This document shows, in pieces, positions 8,323 to 16,393 of a stretch of 64,000 nt of DNA. Numbering within the stretch: position 1 is the first letter of the stretch; every line of letters starts with the position of its first letter. The stretch covers positions 9,036 through 73,035 of the forward strand of contig CATFEX010000029.1 of the NCBI GenBank assembly GCA_949511625.1, in the 5' to 3' direction. This DNA comes from UBA11891 sp003533785. GTDB lineage: Bacteria > Bacteroidota > Bacteroidia > Flavobacteriales > Flavobacteriaceae. The notes below the pieces were generated by a model that did not search any database, was not told where the DNA came from, and was given only the letters and a program-made list of their open reading frames with translations. The translations under genes and the position numbers were made by a program.

Positions 8323-8853
8323 TTATTTACGGAAGGGAACTGAAATTCGAACGGTGTCCCAACCTATGTGCAAATGTATTTCTTCTTCAATGGCTTCGAT
8401 TGCTATAGAAAAGGCTTCTAAGGATTGATCTGTTTGAACAACGGGTACTTGCATTCGAACCACATCTTTGTTTGCACTATAATTATAAGCTCCCCAAATA
8501 TTGGTTGCCTTATTTATAATCACAGTCCACTCTGACTCTCCGGGAATTGTAAAAAGAGAATAGCTACCTACCGGAATAGCAGTTTCCCCCAGGTACATCG
8601 GAACATTAAACGTAATTTCCACTGCTTCATTCGCTCCCGTACGCCATATCTTACCGTGGGGAGCTAATTTTGTAAGTTCTCGCGCTTTTAATTGGGGACG
8701 AGAATACAGAACGTGAAGAAGGGTCTTTGCTTCACCATGATCAGAAGGAAATTGAATTTTATCTAAAGGACTAACATCCAGTCCTTTAAATTTTTGAGCT
8801 TGTACTGAAAAAGAAGCTACAGCAATGAACATTAAAACGATTAATTGTCTCAT
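8323..8853 (-). CDS. DUF2911 domain-containing secreted protein
   Basis: A 176-aa protein with a signal peptide (MRQLIVLMFIAVASFSVQA) and a single DUF2911 domain. Diagnostic segments are the VLYSRPQLKARE stretch, GKIWRTGANEAVEITFN, IPVGSYSLFTIPGE, WTVIINK and WGAYNYSANKDVVR. DUF2911 proteins are common in Bacteroidota, predicted to be periplasmic or secreted, and have no established function. It is a single-gene unit with its own terminator. There are no neighbours that suggest a role. Confidence 0.88.
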   Translation of the reverse strand: MRQLIVLMFIAVASFSVQAQKFKGLDVSPLDKIQFPSDHGEAKTLLHVLYSRPQLKARELTKLAPHGKIWRTGANEAVEITFNVPMYLGETAIPVGSYSLFTIPGESEWTVIINKATNIWGAYNYSANKDVVRMQVPVVQTDQSLEAFSIAIEAIEEEIHLHIGWDTVRISVPFRK

Positions 8854-9215
8854 AATTTTGAATTTTTGTTCAATGTATGTGTTTCAATAGTGCAAGAAAA
8901 AAAGGGCTTATGGCTAGAGACTAGTTGCTTTAAAATGCATACTGTATATTTTTTAGTATTGAATGCTATTATCAGTGTTCACGTGAGGTTTAAAGGGTTT
9001 TATGTTCTAATTATTTATGATGTAGACTAGATTGGACTCAAATCTCGTTTCCAAATTTTAATCAAAAAAGGTGTAAGAAAAAAAGAAGAAAATATGGCAA
9101 TATAGTGGCTATATTAATCAATATCCATTTTACACAGAAATGCATGTTATTGGGTCACTTATAAAAAAAATGCCTCCAATAGGGAGGCATCAAATATTAT
9201 TAATGTTTAAAATAA
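8854..9215. other. intergenic region, about 360 nt, without a gene
   Basis: AT-rich spacer between the DUF2911 gene, whose promoter must lie here, and metY. It holds the metY terminator near 9170-9190 and a short perfect inverted repeat AATATAG/CTATATT at 9099-9115 with a three-base loop. No supported coding sequence or RNA gene is visible; a short plus-strand frame at 8845-9030 starts with TTG inside the upstream gene and has no protein-like character. Confidence 0.7.
9163..9190 (-). terminator. terminator of metY
   Basis: ATGCCTCC (9170-9177) pairs with GGAGGCAT (9183-9190) around a 5-nt loop; on the minus strand a run of T residues follows. It lies 26 nt beyond the metY stop codon. Confidence 0.9.
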
Positions 9216-10484
9216 TTAACTCATAGCCTGTTTCAAGTCTTGTTTTAAATCTTCAATAGATTCTAGCCCTACGGAGAGTCGAATAAGATCTTGCGTTACT
9301 CCTGTAGATTTTTGAGCTTCTTCATCCAATTGTTGGTGTGTAGTACTGGCAGGATGAATAATCAATGATTTGGTATCACCAATATTGGCAAGAAGAGAAA
9401 ATAATTCTGTTTTATCAGCAATATGCTTGGCTGCTTCAAAGCCCCCTTTTACGCCAAAAGTGACTATTCCACTTTGCCCCTTAGGCATGTATTTACTGGC
9501 AAGAGAATTGTATTTACTGGAAGCCAATCCTGGGTAGTTCACCCAGCTCACTTCTTCTTGCTGTTCTAACCACTGAGCAATGACTAATGCATTTTCAGAA
9601 TGTTGTTTTAATCGAATATTCAGTGTTTCAAGGCCTTGAATGATTTGAAAACTATTGAAGGGGCTGAGAGCTGCTCCAAAATCTCGAAGTCCTTCAACGC
9701 GAACTTTGGCTATAAATGCTTGGGCCCCCAAAGCTTCATGGTAAACCAGACCGTGATACCCAGGAGAAGGTTCTGTAAATTCCGGGAATAAGCCATTGCC
9801 ATAATCAAAAGTACATGCGTCAACAATGACCCCTCCTAGTGAAGTTCCATTTCCTGAGATGTATTTGGTTAACGAATGAATAACAATATTGGCACCATAA
9901 TCAATGGGGTTTAATAAGGCTGGAGTGGCTACAGTATTATCAACAATAAAGGGTACTTTCGCCTTTTGAGCAAAGCCACTTATCCCTTTCAAATCAAGAA
10001 TATCTAATTTTGGATTGCCTAGCGATTCTGCAAAAAAAGCACGTGTATTGGATTGAACTGCTTTTTCGAAATTCTTTGGATTGTCTGGATCTACAAAAGT
10101 TGTAGTGATCCCCAATCGAGGTAGGGTGACACTCAATAGATTATAGGTTCCCCCATACAAACTGCTGGAAGCAACAATATGATCCCCTGCTTTTAACAGC
10201 ACCATGAGGGTTGTACTAATAGCAGAAGTTCCCGAAGCAGTCGTCACCGCAGCTACTCCCCCTTCAACCGCAGCCAATCGTTGTTCTAAAACATCATTGG
10301 TAGGATTGTTAAGACGTGTATAAATATATCCTGGTTCCGACAAGGAGAATAGATTGGCGGCGTGCTCTGCGTTGTCAAACACATAGGATGTCGATTGATA
10401 AATGGGAACGGCACGAGTACCTTGTGTATCCGATGCATTGTGCCCTGCATGCAACGCTAGTGTTTCATTTTGTTTAGTATTCAT
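9216..10484 (-). CDS. metY: O-acetylhomoserine sulfhydrylase (aminocarboxypropyltransferase)
   Basis: PLP enzyme of 422 aa in the Cys/Met metabolism family. It condenses O-acetylhomoserine with sulfide to homocysteine, the direct-sulfhydrylation route to methionine. Markers are ETLALHAGH at the N-terminus, TSYVFDNAEHAANLF, YTRLNNPTNDVLEQRLA, the SSLYGGTYNL segment, IVDNTVATP and the PLP-lysine motif SLTKYISGNGTSLGG. The length and the insertion around YGNGLFPEFTEPSPGYHG are characteristic of MetY rather than the shorter MetB/MetC enzymes. It is divergent from an Rrf2 regulator, which suggests sulfur-dependent control. Confidence 0.94.
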   Translation of the reverse strand: MNTKQNETLALHAGHNASDTQGTRAVPIYQSTSYVFDNAEHAANLFSLSEPGYIYTRLNNPTNDVLEQRLAAVEGGVAAVTTASGTSAISTTLMVLLKAGDHIVASSSLYGGTYNLLSVTLPRLGITTTFVDPDNPKNFEKAVQSNTRAFFAESLGNPKLDILDLKGISGFAQKAKVPFIVDNTVATPALLNPIDYGANIVIHSLTKYISGNGTSLGGVIVDACTFDYGNGLFPEFTEPSPGYHGLVYHEALGAQAFIAKVRVEGLRDFGAALSPFNSFQIIQGLETLNIRLKQHSENALVIAQWLEQQEEVSWVNYPGLASSKYNSLASKYMPKGQSGIVTFGVKGGFEAAKHIADKTELFSLLANIGDTKSLIIHPASTTHQQLDEEAQKSTGVTQDLIRLSVGLESIEDLKQDLKQAMS

Positions 10485-10504
10485 GGTTTGTGTTTATTTC
10501 ACGT

Positions 10505-10534
10505 CAAAAATAGAACAGTTTTTAATTAAAACAA
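10505..10534 (-). promoter_or_regulatory. promoter of metY
   Basis: On the minus strand, TTG (10534-10532), a 19-nt spacer and TATTTTTG (10512-10505) match the Bacteroidota promoter pattern. The -7 box ends about 20 nt before the metY start codon. Confidence 0.7.
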
Positions 10535-10539
10535 CTAAT

Positions 10540-10558
10540 TCCTATAAAGTTTATAGGA
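10540..10558. promoter_or_regulatory. palindromic operator between metY and the Rrf2 gene
   Basis: TCCTATAAAGTTTATAGGA is a perfect 9-bp inverted repeat around a central G. It lies just upstream of the metY -33 element and over the -33 region of the Rrf2 gene's own promoter (its -7 box TACCTTTG is at 10580-10587). The size and symmetry suit an Rrf2 dimer; binding is inferred, not shown. Confidence 0.65.
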
Positions 10559-10603
10559 TTTATTGGAATTTAATTTTTTTACCTTTGTGAAAAATCAATT
10601 ATA

Positions 10604-11014
10604 ATGATTTCGAAAAAATGTAAGTATGCTTTAAAAGCGCTCACCTTCATGGCGAAAAATAAAGATCGTTCTACACCAATCTTTTCTTCTGAAATTGCCT
10701 CCAAAGAGGGCATTCCTAAAAAATTTTTAGAAGCCATCTTAAGAGAACTTCGCAATGTTCAAATTTTGCAAAGCAGGAGGGGTAAGAATGGCGGATATCG
10801 ATTTAATAAGCCTCCTAATGAAATCTATTTGACAGAAGTAATGCGAGTTATCGATGGCCCTATTGCCCTGCTACCTTGTGTTTCTCTAAATTATTATGCG
10901 CCTTGTGAGGCGTGTGAAGAGAATGTTTGTTCGATTAAGGGAGTTTTTGAAACTGTTCGGAATGAAACGCTATCAATTTTAGGCAACACATCCATTCAAA
11001 GTTTGGTGAATTAA
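10604..11014 (+). CDS. Rrf2-family transcriptional regulator
   Basis: A 136-aa winged-helix regulator. The N-terminal Rrf2 fold is clear: KKCKYALKALTFMA, then the recognition region IPKKFLEAILRELR and the wing QSRRGKNGGYRF. The C-terminal part carries four cysteines (about C92, C101, C104, C109) in the zone where IscR-type members hold an iron-sulfur cluster, although the spacing differs from E. coli IscR (92, 98, 104). The position next to metY makes control of sulfur assimilation, as by CymR, the best guess. The palindrome at 10540-10558 is its likely target, including its own promoter. Confidence 0.9.
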   Translation: MISKKCKYALKALTFMAKNKDRSTPIFSSEIASKEGIPKKFLEAILRELRNVQILQSRRGKNGGYRFNKPPNEIYLTEVMRVIDGPIALLPCVSLNYYAPCEACEENVCSIKGVFETVRNETLSILGNTSIQSLVN

Positions 11015-11032
11015 GTTTAGTACTGCAAAGAC

Positions 11033-11058
11033 ATAACCCCAGTGTGAACTGGGGTTAT
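11033..11058 (+). terminator. long hairpin between the Rrf2 gene and tRNA-Arg
   Basis: ATAACCCCAGT (11033-11043) pairs perfectly with ACTGGGGTTAT (11048-11058) around a GTGA loop, giving an 11-bp stem. The T tract is weak (CTCAATCTTTT), so termination on the plus strand is likely but not certain; it may serve the convergent tRNA as well. Confidence 0.65.
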
Positions 11059-11071
11059 ACTCAATCTTTTG

Positions 11072-11145
11072 TGACCCAGGGAGGATTCGAACCCCCAACC
11101 CTCAGAGCCGAAATCTGATATTCTATCCAGTTGAACTACTGGGCC
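11072..11145 (-). tRNA. tRNA-Arg (anticodon TCG)
   Basis: On the minus strand the sequence folds into a full cloverleaf. The acceptor stem is GGCCCAG/CTGGGTC, the D stem GTTC/GAAT and the anticodon stem TCAGA/TCTGA with the 7-nt loop TTTCGGC. The T arm contains GTTCGAAT and the discriminator base is A. Loop positions 34-36 are TCG, which reads the arginine codon CGA. The 3' CCA is not encoded. Only tRNA seen in the window. Confidence 0.93.
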
Positions 11146-11293
11146 GTTTGATTCGGTAAAAATACATTATTTCAAGCTTTGATAAAAGGGAATCACAAAG
11201 GACCTGGCTAACCAAAAAATAGTTATTTTTAAAATCTACCAGAAACACTTATTTATCTTCTACATCCGAACAAAATGGTATAAAGTAAAGTAT

Positions 11294-11998
11294 TTGCTTT
11301 ATCGATACCTCATCAAGCCCACTGAACCCATTCGATCGATTTATGGTATTCTTTTGTCACCAAATCTAAAGGATAAAACATTCAAGCTGTATTACAAAGG
11401 GAGTTATGGAAGGTTTTTTAGTTCACTTGTAATGCAATACTCCCAAAAGGCTGTTTTTTTGGATATTGGTGCCAATCAGGGCCTTTACTCTATTTTGGCA
11501 GGGAAAAACAAGAATTTTGAGCATATCGTTTCGTTTGAACCTTCAAAAAAAACAGCTGCGCTATTAAAAACAAACCTAGAGATCAATACCATTACGGATT
11601 ATCAGATCGTTGAAGCCGCCATTTCAAATCACAATGGAGAATTAAAGCTCATGGTAGATGAAAATCATTCGGGCAAAAGTACCTTGAGAGAAGTTAAGAA
11701 GACCACCGGTGATTATGAGACCGTTTCAACTATAGACCATACTGTGATCAATTCAATTGTTCCTAAACACAACAATTATGTAGTAAAAATAGATGTAGAA
11801 GGGCATGAAGAAATCGTTATCAGTGAATTGATCAAAAGTTCTTTCTTTGAAAAGGTACGGCTATTGTACTGTGAGGTTGACGAAAAGTGGATTCAATCGG
11901 AACGTTTAATAGCAACCCTTGCAACTGCGGGATTAGAAGTTGTAGAAAAAATCGGAAAAGATCCCTTACACTATGACATGCTTTTCAAACGTGTTTAA
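11294..11998 (+). CDS. FkbM-family S-adenosylmethionine-dependent methyltransferase
   Basis: About 234 aa. The Rossmann core of the Methyltransf_21 (FkbM) family is visible: VFLDIGANQGLYSIL (SAM-binding glycine motif), HIVSFEPSKKTAALL, the VSTIDHTV segment and VVKIDVEGHEEIVI, the family hallmark near residue 160. Such enzymes often O-methylate sugars of surface polysaccharides, but the substrate here is unknown. The start is uncertain: there is no in-frame ATG or GTG upstream, and the frame is open back to 11186. TTG at 11294 is the first usable codon. It sits between tRNA-Arg and the dcw operon without polysaccharide genes nearby. Confidence 0.85.
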   Translation: MLYRYLIKPTEPIRSIYGILLSPNLKDKTFKLYYKGSYGRFFSSLVMQYSQKAVFLDIGANQGLYSILAGKNKNFEHIVSFEPSKKTAALLKTNLEINTITDYQIVEAAISNHNGELKLMVDENHSGKSTLREVKKTTGDYETVSTIDHTVINSIVPKHNNYVVKIDVEGHEEIVISELIKSSFFEKVRLLYCEVDEKWIQSERLIATLATAGLEVVEKIGKDPLHYDMLFKRV

Positions 11999-12017
11999 CT
12001 ATTACAACAAATCACGT

Positions 12018-12470
12018 CTAGCCCATCAATTTTGTTTTGACAATAGTGGAAATTGTTTTTCCATCAGCTTTGCCAGAGAGAACTTGAGAGGCCTTTCCCA
12101 TTACTTTACCCATATCCTTCATACCCTCTGCACCTAATTGGTCAATAATTGAAATAATGGCAGTTTCTATTTCTGCCTCCGTCAACTGGACAGGTAAAAA
12201 GGTTTGAATGACAGCAGCTTGAGCCTCTTCTGGTTCGGCTAGATCTACTCTATTTTGTTCTCTAAAAATTGTCGCGCTGTCTTTCCGTTGCTTCACCAAT
12301 TTTTGGAGCAATTTGACTTCTTTATCCTCAGTCAGGGTTTCTGCACCTGAACTTGAGGTTTGCTCCAATAATAGGGCAGATTTTATGGCCCGTAAAGATT
12401 CTAATTTCAAGCTGTCTTTGGCTTTCATTGCCTCTTTTAGTGCTGTAGTGATTTTTTCTTGTAGAGTCAT
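12018..12470 (-). CDS. yqeY: GatB/YqeY domain-containing protein
   Basis: A 150-aa protein of the YqeY family, related to the tail domain of the GatB subunit of tRNA amidotransferase. The family pattern is visible: helical N-terminus LKEAMKAKDSLKLESLRAIKSAL, then VKLLQKLVKQRKDSATIF, and the C-terminal MKDMGKVMGKASQVLSGKADGK. These proteins probably bind tRNA, but the cellular role is not settled. It starts 3 nt after the ftsZ stop and is the last gene of the dcw operon, an arrangement common in flavobacteria. Confidence 0.92.
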   Translation of the reverse strand: MTLQEKITTALKEAMKAKDSLKLESLRAIKSALLLEQTSSSGAETLTEDKEVKLLQKLVKQRKDSATIFREQNRVDLAEPEEAQAAVIQTFLPVQLTEAEIETAIISIIDQLGAEGMKDMGKVMGKASQVLSGKADGKTISTIVKTKLMG

Positions 12471-12473
12471 GTT

Positions 12474-14342
12474 TTAATCGACATTATCGTGTAAAAAAGA
12501 ATTATTAGATCGCAGCTGAATTTGATCATTACTGTCAGTGTCTAAACTCATTCGCGAACCTTCATTAGAAGGAGCTTCATTACTTAGATCAATCCCTTGC
12601 CGCTTATAAGCGGGTTGGCGTTCTAGTTCCTCGATCCGATGAACACTGTTTTTGAAAGCATAATTAAATTTCTTCAACTGTTCTTTTCGTTTTTCGTTTT
12701 CTTGTTGGGTAGAGGCTGAAATACTTTGTTCAAAAGGGCTCGATTCATGAGATTCCTCAGAAAGTTCGTCAGATAATTCTTTTTCTTCATGTTGGAAAAC
12801 ATGTTCATTTTCCTTTATTTCCTCCTCAACATCTTCATCTAATTCATATTTTATAAGGGGTTCCTCCTCAGTTGATAAAACTTCCATTTGATTTGAGGCA
12901 GCTGAAGTTCCTGCAGCATCTAATGACAAATCGAACTCCAAACTAAATTGATTTTCCTCTGCCAAAACGAGTTCAGGGCCAATCACTTCAATATCCCTTA
13001 TTTCTTCGTCAAGATCGTTAAATACAAAGTCTTCTTCTGGATAGGAATCATCTGGTACTATATTTTTAATTGGATCAGGTGCGATTTCTTCCACTTCAGG
13101 TAATTCTATCAATTCATAAATCACTTCTAAATTTCTTGCCACATCCAAATCCATTTCTACAAAATCTTCCTCTTTATCAGTTGCTGTAGAGTCTGCTTCG
13201 AATTCATGAATTGAGGAGGGAACTTCATCGCTAACGGGGACAAAGGTTGGTTCAATCTCTTCTATTTCAATAGAATCGAGCAATTGATGTTCCATTTTTT
13301 GATCATCCTCTAGGTTATGAATGATTTTCTTGGCTTCGGTATTGAAAATATCGTGTTGTTGATCTGCATTAAAACCAGTGGCGATTATCGTGACAGCAAT
13401 CGAACTTCCAAGGTTTTGATCTTCTCCCACTCCCATAATTATATTCGCATTGTTTCCAGCTTCTTCTTGAATAAAATCATTGATATCACCTATTTCATCA
13501 ATTGTAATTTCTTCTGTACCGGAGACAATCAATAACAATACATTTCTACAACCACTTATTTTATTGTCATTTAATAATGGGGAGTCTAGCGCCTTGACAA
13601 TAGCATCTTGAGCTCTATTGGCACCACTTGCATTCCCCGAACCCATAATGGCGGTTCCGCTATTCGTCAGAACTGTTTTTGCGTCTTTAAGGTCAATATT
13701 TTGTGTATAATGATGCGTTATGACTTCAGCTATCCCTCTAGCTGCAGTAGCAAGGACTTCATCGGCTTTCGAAAAGCCCGCTTTGAATCCGAGGTTCCCA
13801 TAGACTTCACGTAATTTATTATTATTGATTACAATCAATGAATCAACAGATGATTTCATATTGGCCAAACCAATCTGAGCTTGGTCCGTACGTAATTTTC
13901 CTTCAAATTGAAATGGCATAGTAACGATTCCAACCGTGAGGATGTCCAGCTCCTTGGCCATTTGTGCAATGATGGGGGCCGCACCTGTGCCTGTTCCTCC
14001 TCCCATACCAGCAGTAATAAAAACCATTTTGGTTTGCGTGGTTAGAAGGGTCTGCAAATCATCAAAACTCTCCTTGGCAGCGGAAGCTCCTACTTCAGGA
14101 TTGGCGCCAGCGCCCAAGCCTTCCGTAAGTGTAGCTCCTAGCTGTATTTTGATGGGGACAGGACTCTCACTCAATGCCTGTGCATCTGTATTACTTACTA
14201 CAAAATCAACTCCTTTGATACCCTGATGGAACATGTAATTAATAGCATTGCTACCTCCTCCTCCAACACCAATGACTTTGATGACATTGCTTTTATTCTT
14301 GGGCAAATCAAAACTAAAATTGTCTTTATTATCTACTTGCAT
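12474..14342 (-). CDS. ftsZ: cell division protein FtsZ
   Basis: Tubulin-like GTPase (622 aa) that forms the division ring on the inner membrane. The nucleotide-binding T1 motif GVGGGGSNAINYM and the T4 motif GGGTGTG (about 114-120) are intact, as is NTDAQAL. The globular core ends near residue 330. A very long acidic linker of about 260 residues, full of Glu and Asp, follows. The end of the protein (SNNSFLHDNVD) is probably the conserved C-terminal peptide that contacts FtsA. This length is usual in flavobacteria and much longer than E. coli FtsZ (383). It sits directly after ftsA. Confidence 0.97.
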   Translation of the reverse strand: MQVDNKDNFSFDLPKNKSNVIKVIGVGGGGSNAINYMFHQGIKGVDFVVSNTDAQALSESPVPIKIQLGATLTEGLGAGANPEVGASAAKESFDDLQTLLTTQTKMVFITAGMGGGTGTGAAPIIAQMAKELDILTVGIVTMPFQFEGKLRTDQAQIGLANMKSSVDSLIVINNNKLREVYGNLGFKAGFSKADEVLATAARGIAEVITHHYTQNIDLKDAKTVLTNSGTAIMGSGNASGANRAQDAIVKALDSPLLNDNKISGCRNVLLLIVSGTEEITIDEIGDINDFIQEEAGNNANIIMGVGEDQNLGSSIAVTIIATGFNADQQHDIFNTEAKKIIHNLEDDQKMEHQLLDSIEIEEIEPTFVPVSDEVPSSIHEFEADSTATDKEEDFVEMDLDVARNLEVIYELIELPEVEEIAPDPIKNIVPDDSYPEEDFVFNDLDEEIRDIEVIGPELVLAEENQFSLEFDLSLDAAGTSAASNQMEVLSTEEEPLIKYELDEDVEEEIKENEHVFQHEEKELSDELSEESHESSPFEQSISASTQQENEKRKEQLKKFNYAFKNSVHRIEELERQPAYKRQGIDLSNEAPSNEGSRMSLDTDSNDQIQLRSNNSFLHDNVD

Positions 14343-14356
14343 GATATGGTTTATGG

Positions 14357-15676
14357 TTAGGCGTTATCTAAAAATTCTTTTAAGCGGTCTCCAAATCTTT
14401 CAATTATTGTTTTACGATCGGTATTTACACTAGTCTTAGGCGTATTGCCAGAACTTTCTTCTAGTGAAAGTGTCTCCGAGTCTTCCATCCGCTCTTCTTC
14501 TCCCATCGCTTCTGGGGCACTTTCAAGCGCTTTCATCAGGAGTCCCACAGCAGTGGCATACATCGGGCTGGTGTTGTTCGCCGAGGTTTCTCCTGCCAAG
14601 TGTTCCCCCGGGTATCCAATTCTTGTATCCATTCCAGTAATGTATTCCACCAATTGTTTTAGGTGTTTTAATTGACTTCCTCCACCAGTAAGAACAATCC
14701 CTGCAATCAATTTCTTCTTCTGTACAGTATGCCCATAGTTTTTTATCTCAAGGAAAACTTGTTCCATTATTTCAACTACCCGAGCATTGATGATTTTAGA
14801 TAGGGTTTTAAGTGAGATTTCCTTAGGATCCCTACCGCGAAGTCCCGGAATGGAAACAATTTCAGTGTCGCGGTTTTCTCCAGGCCATGCCGATCCGAAT
14901 TTTACTTTTAAAAGCTCGGCTTGCTTTTCAATAATAGAACAGCCCTCTTTTATATCTTCGGTAATTATATTTCCACCAAAGGGAATTACGGCGGTCTGTC
15001 GAATAATTCCGTCTTTAAAAATGGCTAAATCCGTTGTTCCACCTCCAATATCAATCAATGCGACCCCTGCTTCTTTCTCTTCCTGAGTCAATACTGCATC
15101 GGCCGACGCTAGGGGTTCTAAAGTAATATTGGCCAATTTGAGATTGGCGCTTACTATGCAACGACCAATATTCTTTATAGAGTGAATCTGTCCTACTACC
15201 ACATGAAAATTGGCTTCCAAACGGCCTCCATACATGCCAATCGGTTCTTTAATTTCTGCTTGTCCGTCAACTTTGTATTCTTGAGGAAGCACATGGATAA
15301 TTTCCTCTCCAGGCAGCATTACAAGTTTGTAAACCTGTTGTATTAATTGATCAATATCTTCTTGATCAATTACTTTTTCTGGATGGCTCCGTGTGATATA
15401 ATCACTGTGTTGTAAGCTCCGTATGTGTTGTCCAGCAATTCCAACAACCACATCCTGGATGGAGTGCCCAGAAGTAACTTTGGCTTCTTCAACAGCTTGT
15501 TGGATCGATTGGATGGTTTGAGTGATGTTGTTGACCACCCCACGGTGAACCCCCAAGCTTTTTGATTTTCCCAAGCCTAAAACCTCTACTTTGCCAAATT
15601 CATTTTCTTTGCCAACCATTGCTACGATTTTGGTAGTTCCAATGTCTAGGCCAACAGATATTGAGTTTTGTTCCAT
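14357..15676 (-). CDS. ftsA: cell division protein FtsA
   Basis: Actin-like ATPase (439 aa) that anchors FtsZ to the membrane. The phosphate-1 loop VGLDIGTTKIVAMVG, the SHS2-type 1C domain region, the phosphate-2 motif ALIDIGGGTTDLAIF and the adenosine motif GIVLTGGGSQL are all visible. The C-terminal ERFGDRLKEFLDN can form the expected amphipathic membrane helix. It lies 6 nt after ftsQ and 14 nt before ftsZ in the same operon. Confidence 0.96.
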   Translation of the reverse strand: MEQNSISVGLDIGTTKIVAMVGKENEFGKVEVLGLGKSKSLGVHRGVVNNITQTIQSIQQAVEEAKVTSGHSIQDVVVGIAGQHIRSLQHSDYITRSHPEKVIDQEDIDQLIQQVYKLVMLPGEEIIHVLPQEYKVDGQAEIKEPIGMYGGRLEANFHVVVGQIHSIKNIGRCIVSANLKLANITLEPLASADAVLTQEEKEAGVALIDIGGGTTDLAIFKDGIIRQTAVIPFGGNIITEDIKEGCSIIEKQAELLKVKFGSAWPGENRDTEIVSIPGLRGRDPKEISLKTLSKIINARVVEIMEQVFLEIKNYGHTVQKKKLIAGIVLTGGGSQLKHLKQLVEYITGMDTRIGYPGEHLAGETSANNTSPMYATAVGLLMKALESAPEAMGEEERMEDSETLSLEESSGNTPKTSVNTDRKTIIERFGDRLKEFLDNA

Positions 15677-15682
15677 AGTGTA

Positions 15683-16393
15683 TTAATTTGATGTTACCAC
15701 CTGACCTTTAAATGCCAAATTGATCCGCTTGGGGAGCAGCGGTTCTTTTTGTGAAATTAAATAGGCCTGGTAGGCTTTTAGTTTGTTAATTTTAATTGAC
15801 AGATTGTCTACTTGACCCATTTCAATTATAAAGGGTAAGTTGGAAAGAGCCATGCTGTATCCCGTTTCATGTTTGATTATTTCAATTCTATTCTGGCGAA
15901 TAAATGGATCTTCTTGAAGCGTTTCAATTATTTGTACTAGCGAAATGAATTCAGATTCACTTATAGAACCTTGTACTTTGGGTAAGCTATCAATCATTGG
16001 AGAAGGGATGGAAAAAGAGACTCCATTTCGATCGAGAAAAAAGCTCTTTTCATTCTCTATTTTTAAGAAAGGTTCCCGTTCTTGAATCCGCATTTCAATC
16101 TTTCCGTCGGGATAGGTAAAGACCTCCGTTTCCGCAACAGCAGGGTGTTTTTCAATCCAAGATTCCAGCATACTCAAATCTAATTCATCTTTGAGCTGGT
16201 CTTGTTTGTACCCTGCTTTTTGTATTAACAATTTATTAACGAGAGAGTCATTCAAAAACAAGGGGGCGTCCTGTACATATTGGATTTTTAGCGCAATTAT
16301 TTTTCTGTTTTTGTTCTGTTTGTGAGCAAAAGCTGATATAAGTACAACCGAAGTCATCACAAAAATGAAAAAGAATATTTGTCTTTTTTTCAT
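15683..16393 (-). CDS. ftsQ: cell division protein FtsQ
   Basis: Short divisome protein (236 aa) with one N-terminal transmembrane helix (about residues 4-22) after a basic MKKRQ start, followed by a periplasmic POTRA-like and beta domain (LLIQKAGY, LESWIEKHPAVAETEVFTYPDGKIEMRIQEREP). Sequence conservation in FtsQ is low, so the call rests on topology, the VAETEVF-type motif and the position between murC and ftsA. Its ATG overlaps the murC stop as ATGA, which suggests coupled translation. Confidence 0.9.
   Translation of the reverse strand: MKKRQIFFFIFVMTSVVLISAFAHKQNKNRKIIALKIQYVQDAPLFLNDSLVNKLLIQKAGYKQDQLKDELDLSMLESWIEKHPAVAETEVFTYPDGKIEMRIQEREPFLKIENEKSFFLDRNGVSFSIPSPMIDSLPKVQGSISESEFISLVQIIETLQEDPFIRQNRIEIIKHETGYSMALSNLPFIIEMGQVDNLSIKINKLKAYQAYLISQKEPLLPKRINLAFKGQVVTSN

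Noticed and set aside
8845..9030. 61-codon plus-strand frame in the spacer before metY
   Set aside because: It begins with TTG inside the DUF2911 gene, has no protein-family character and lies in AT-rich spacer.
10485..10603. SAM riboswitch before metY
   Set aside because: The gap before metY is only about 120 nt and is filled by promoter elements and a short palindrome; no multi-stem riboswitch core is visible.
13936..14226. 96-codon plus-strand frame opposite ftsZ
   Set aside because: Antisense to the glycine-rich GTPase core, which gives Pro/Ala-rich shadow frames.
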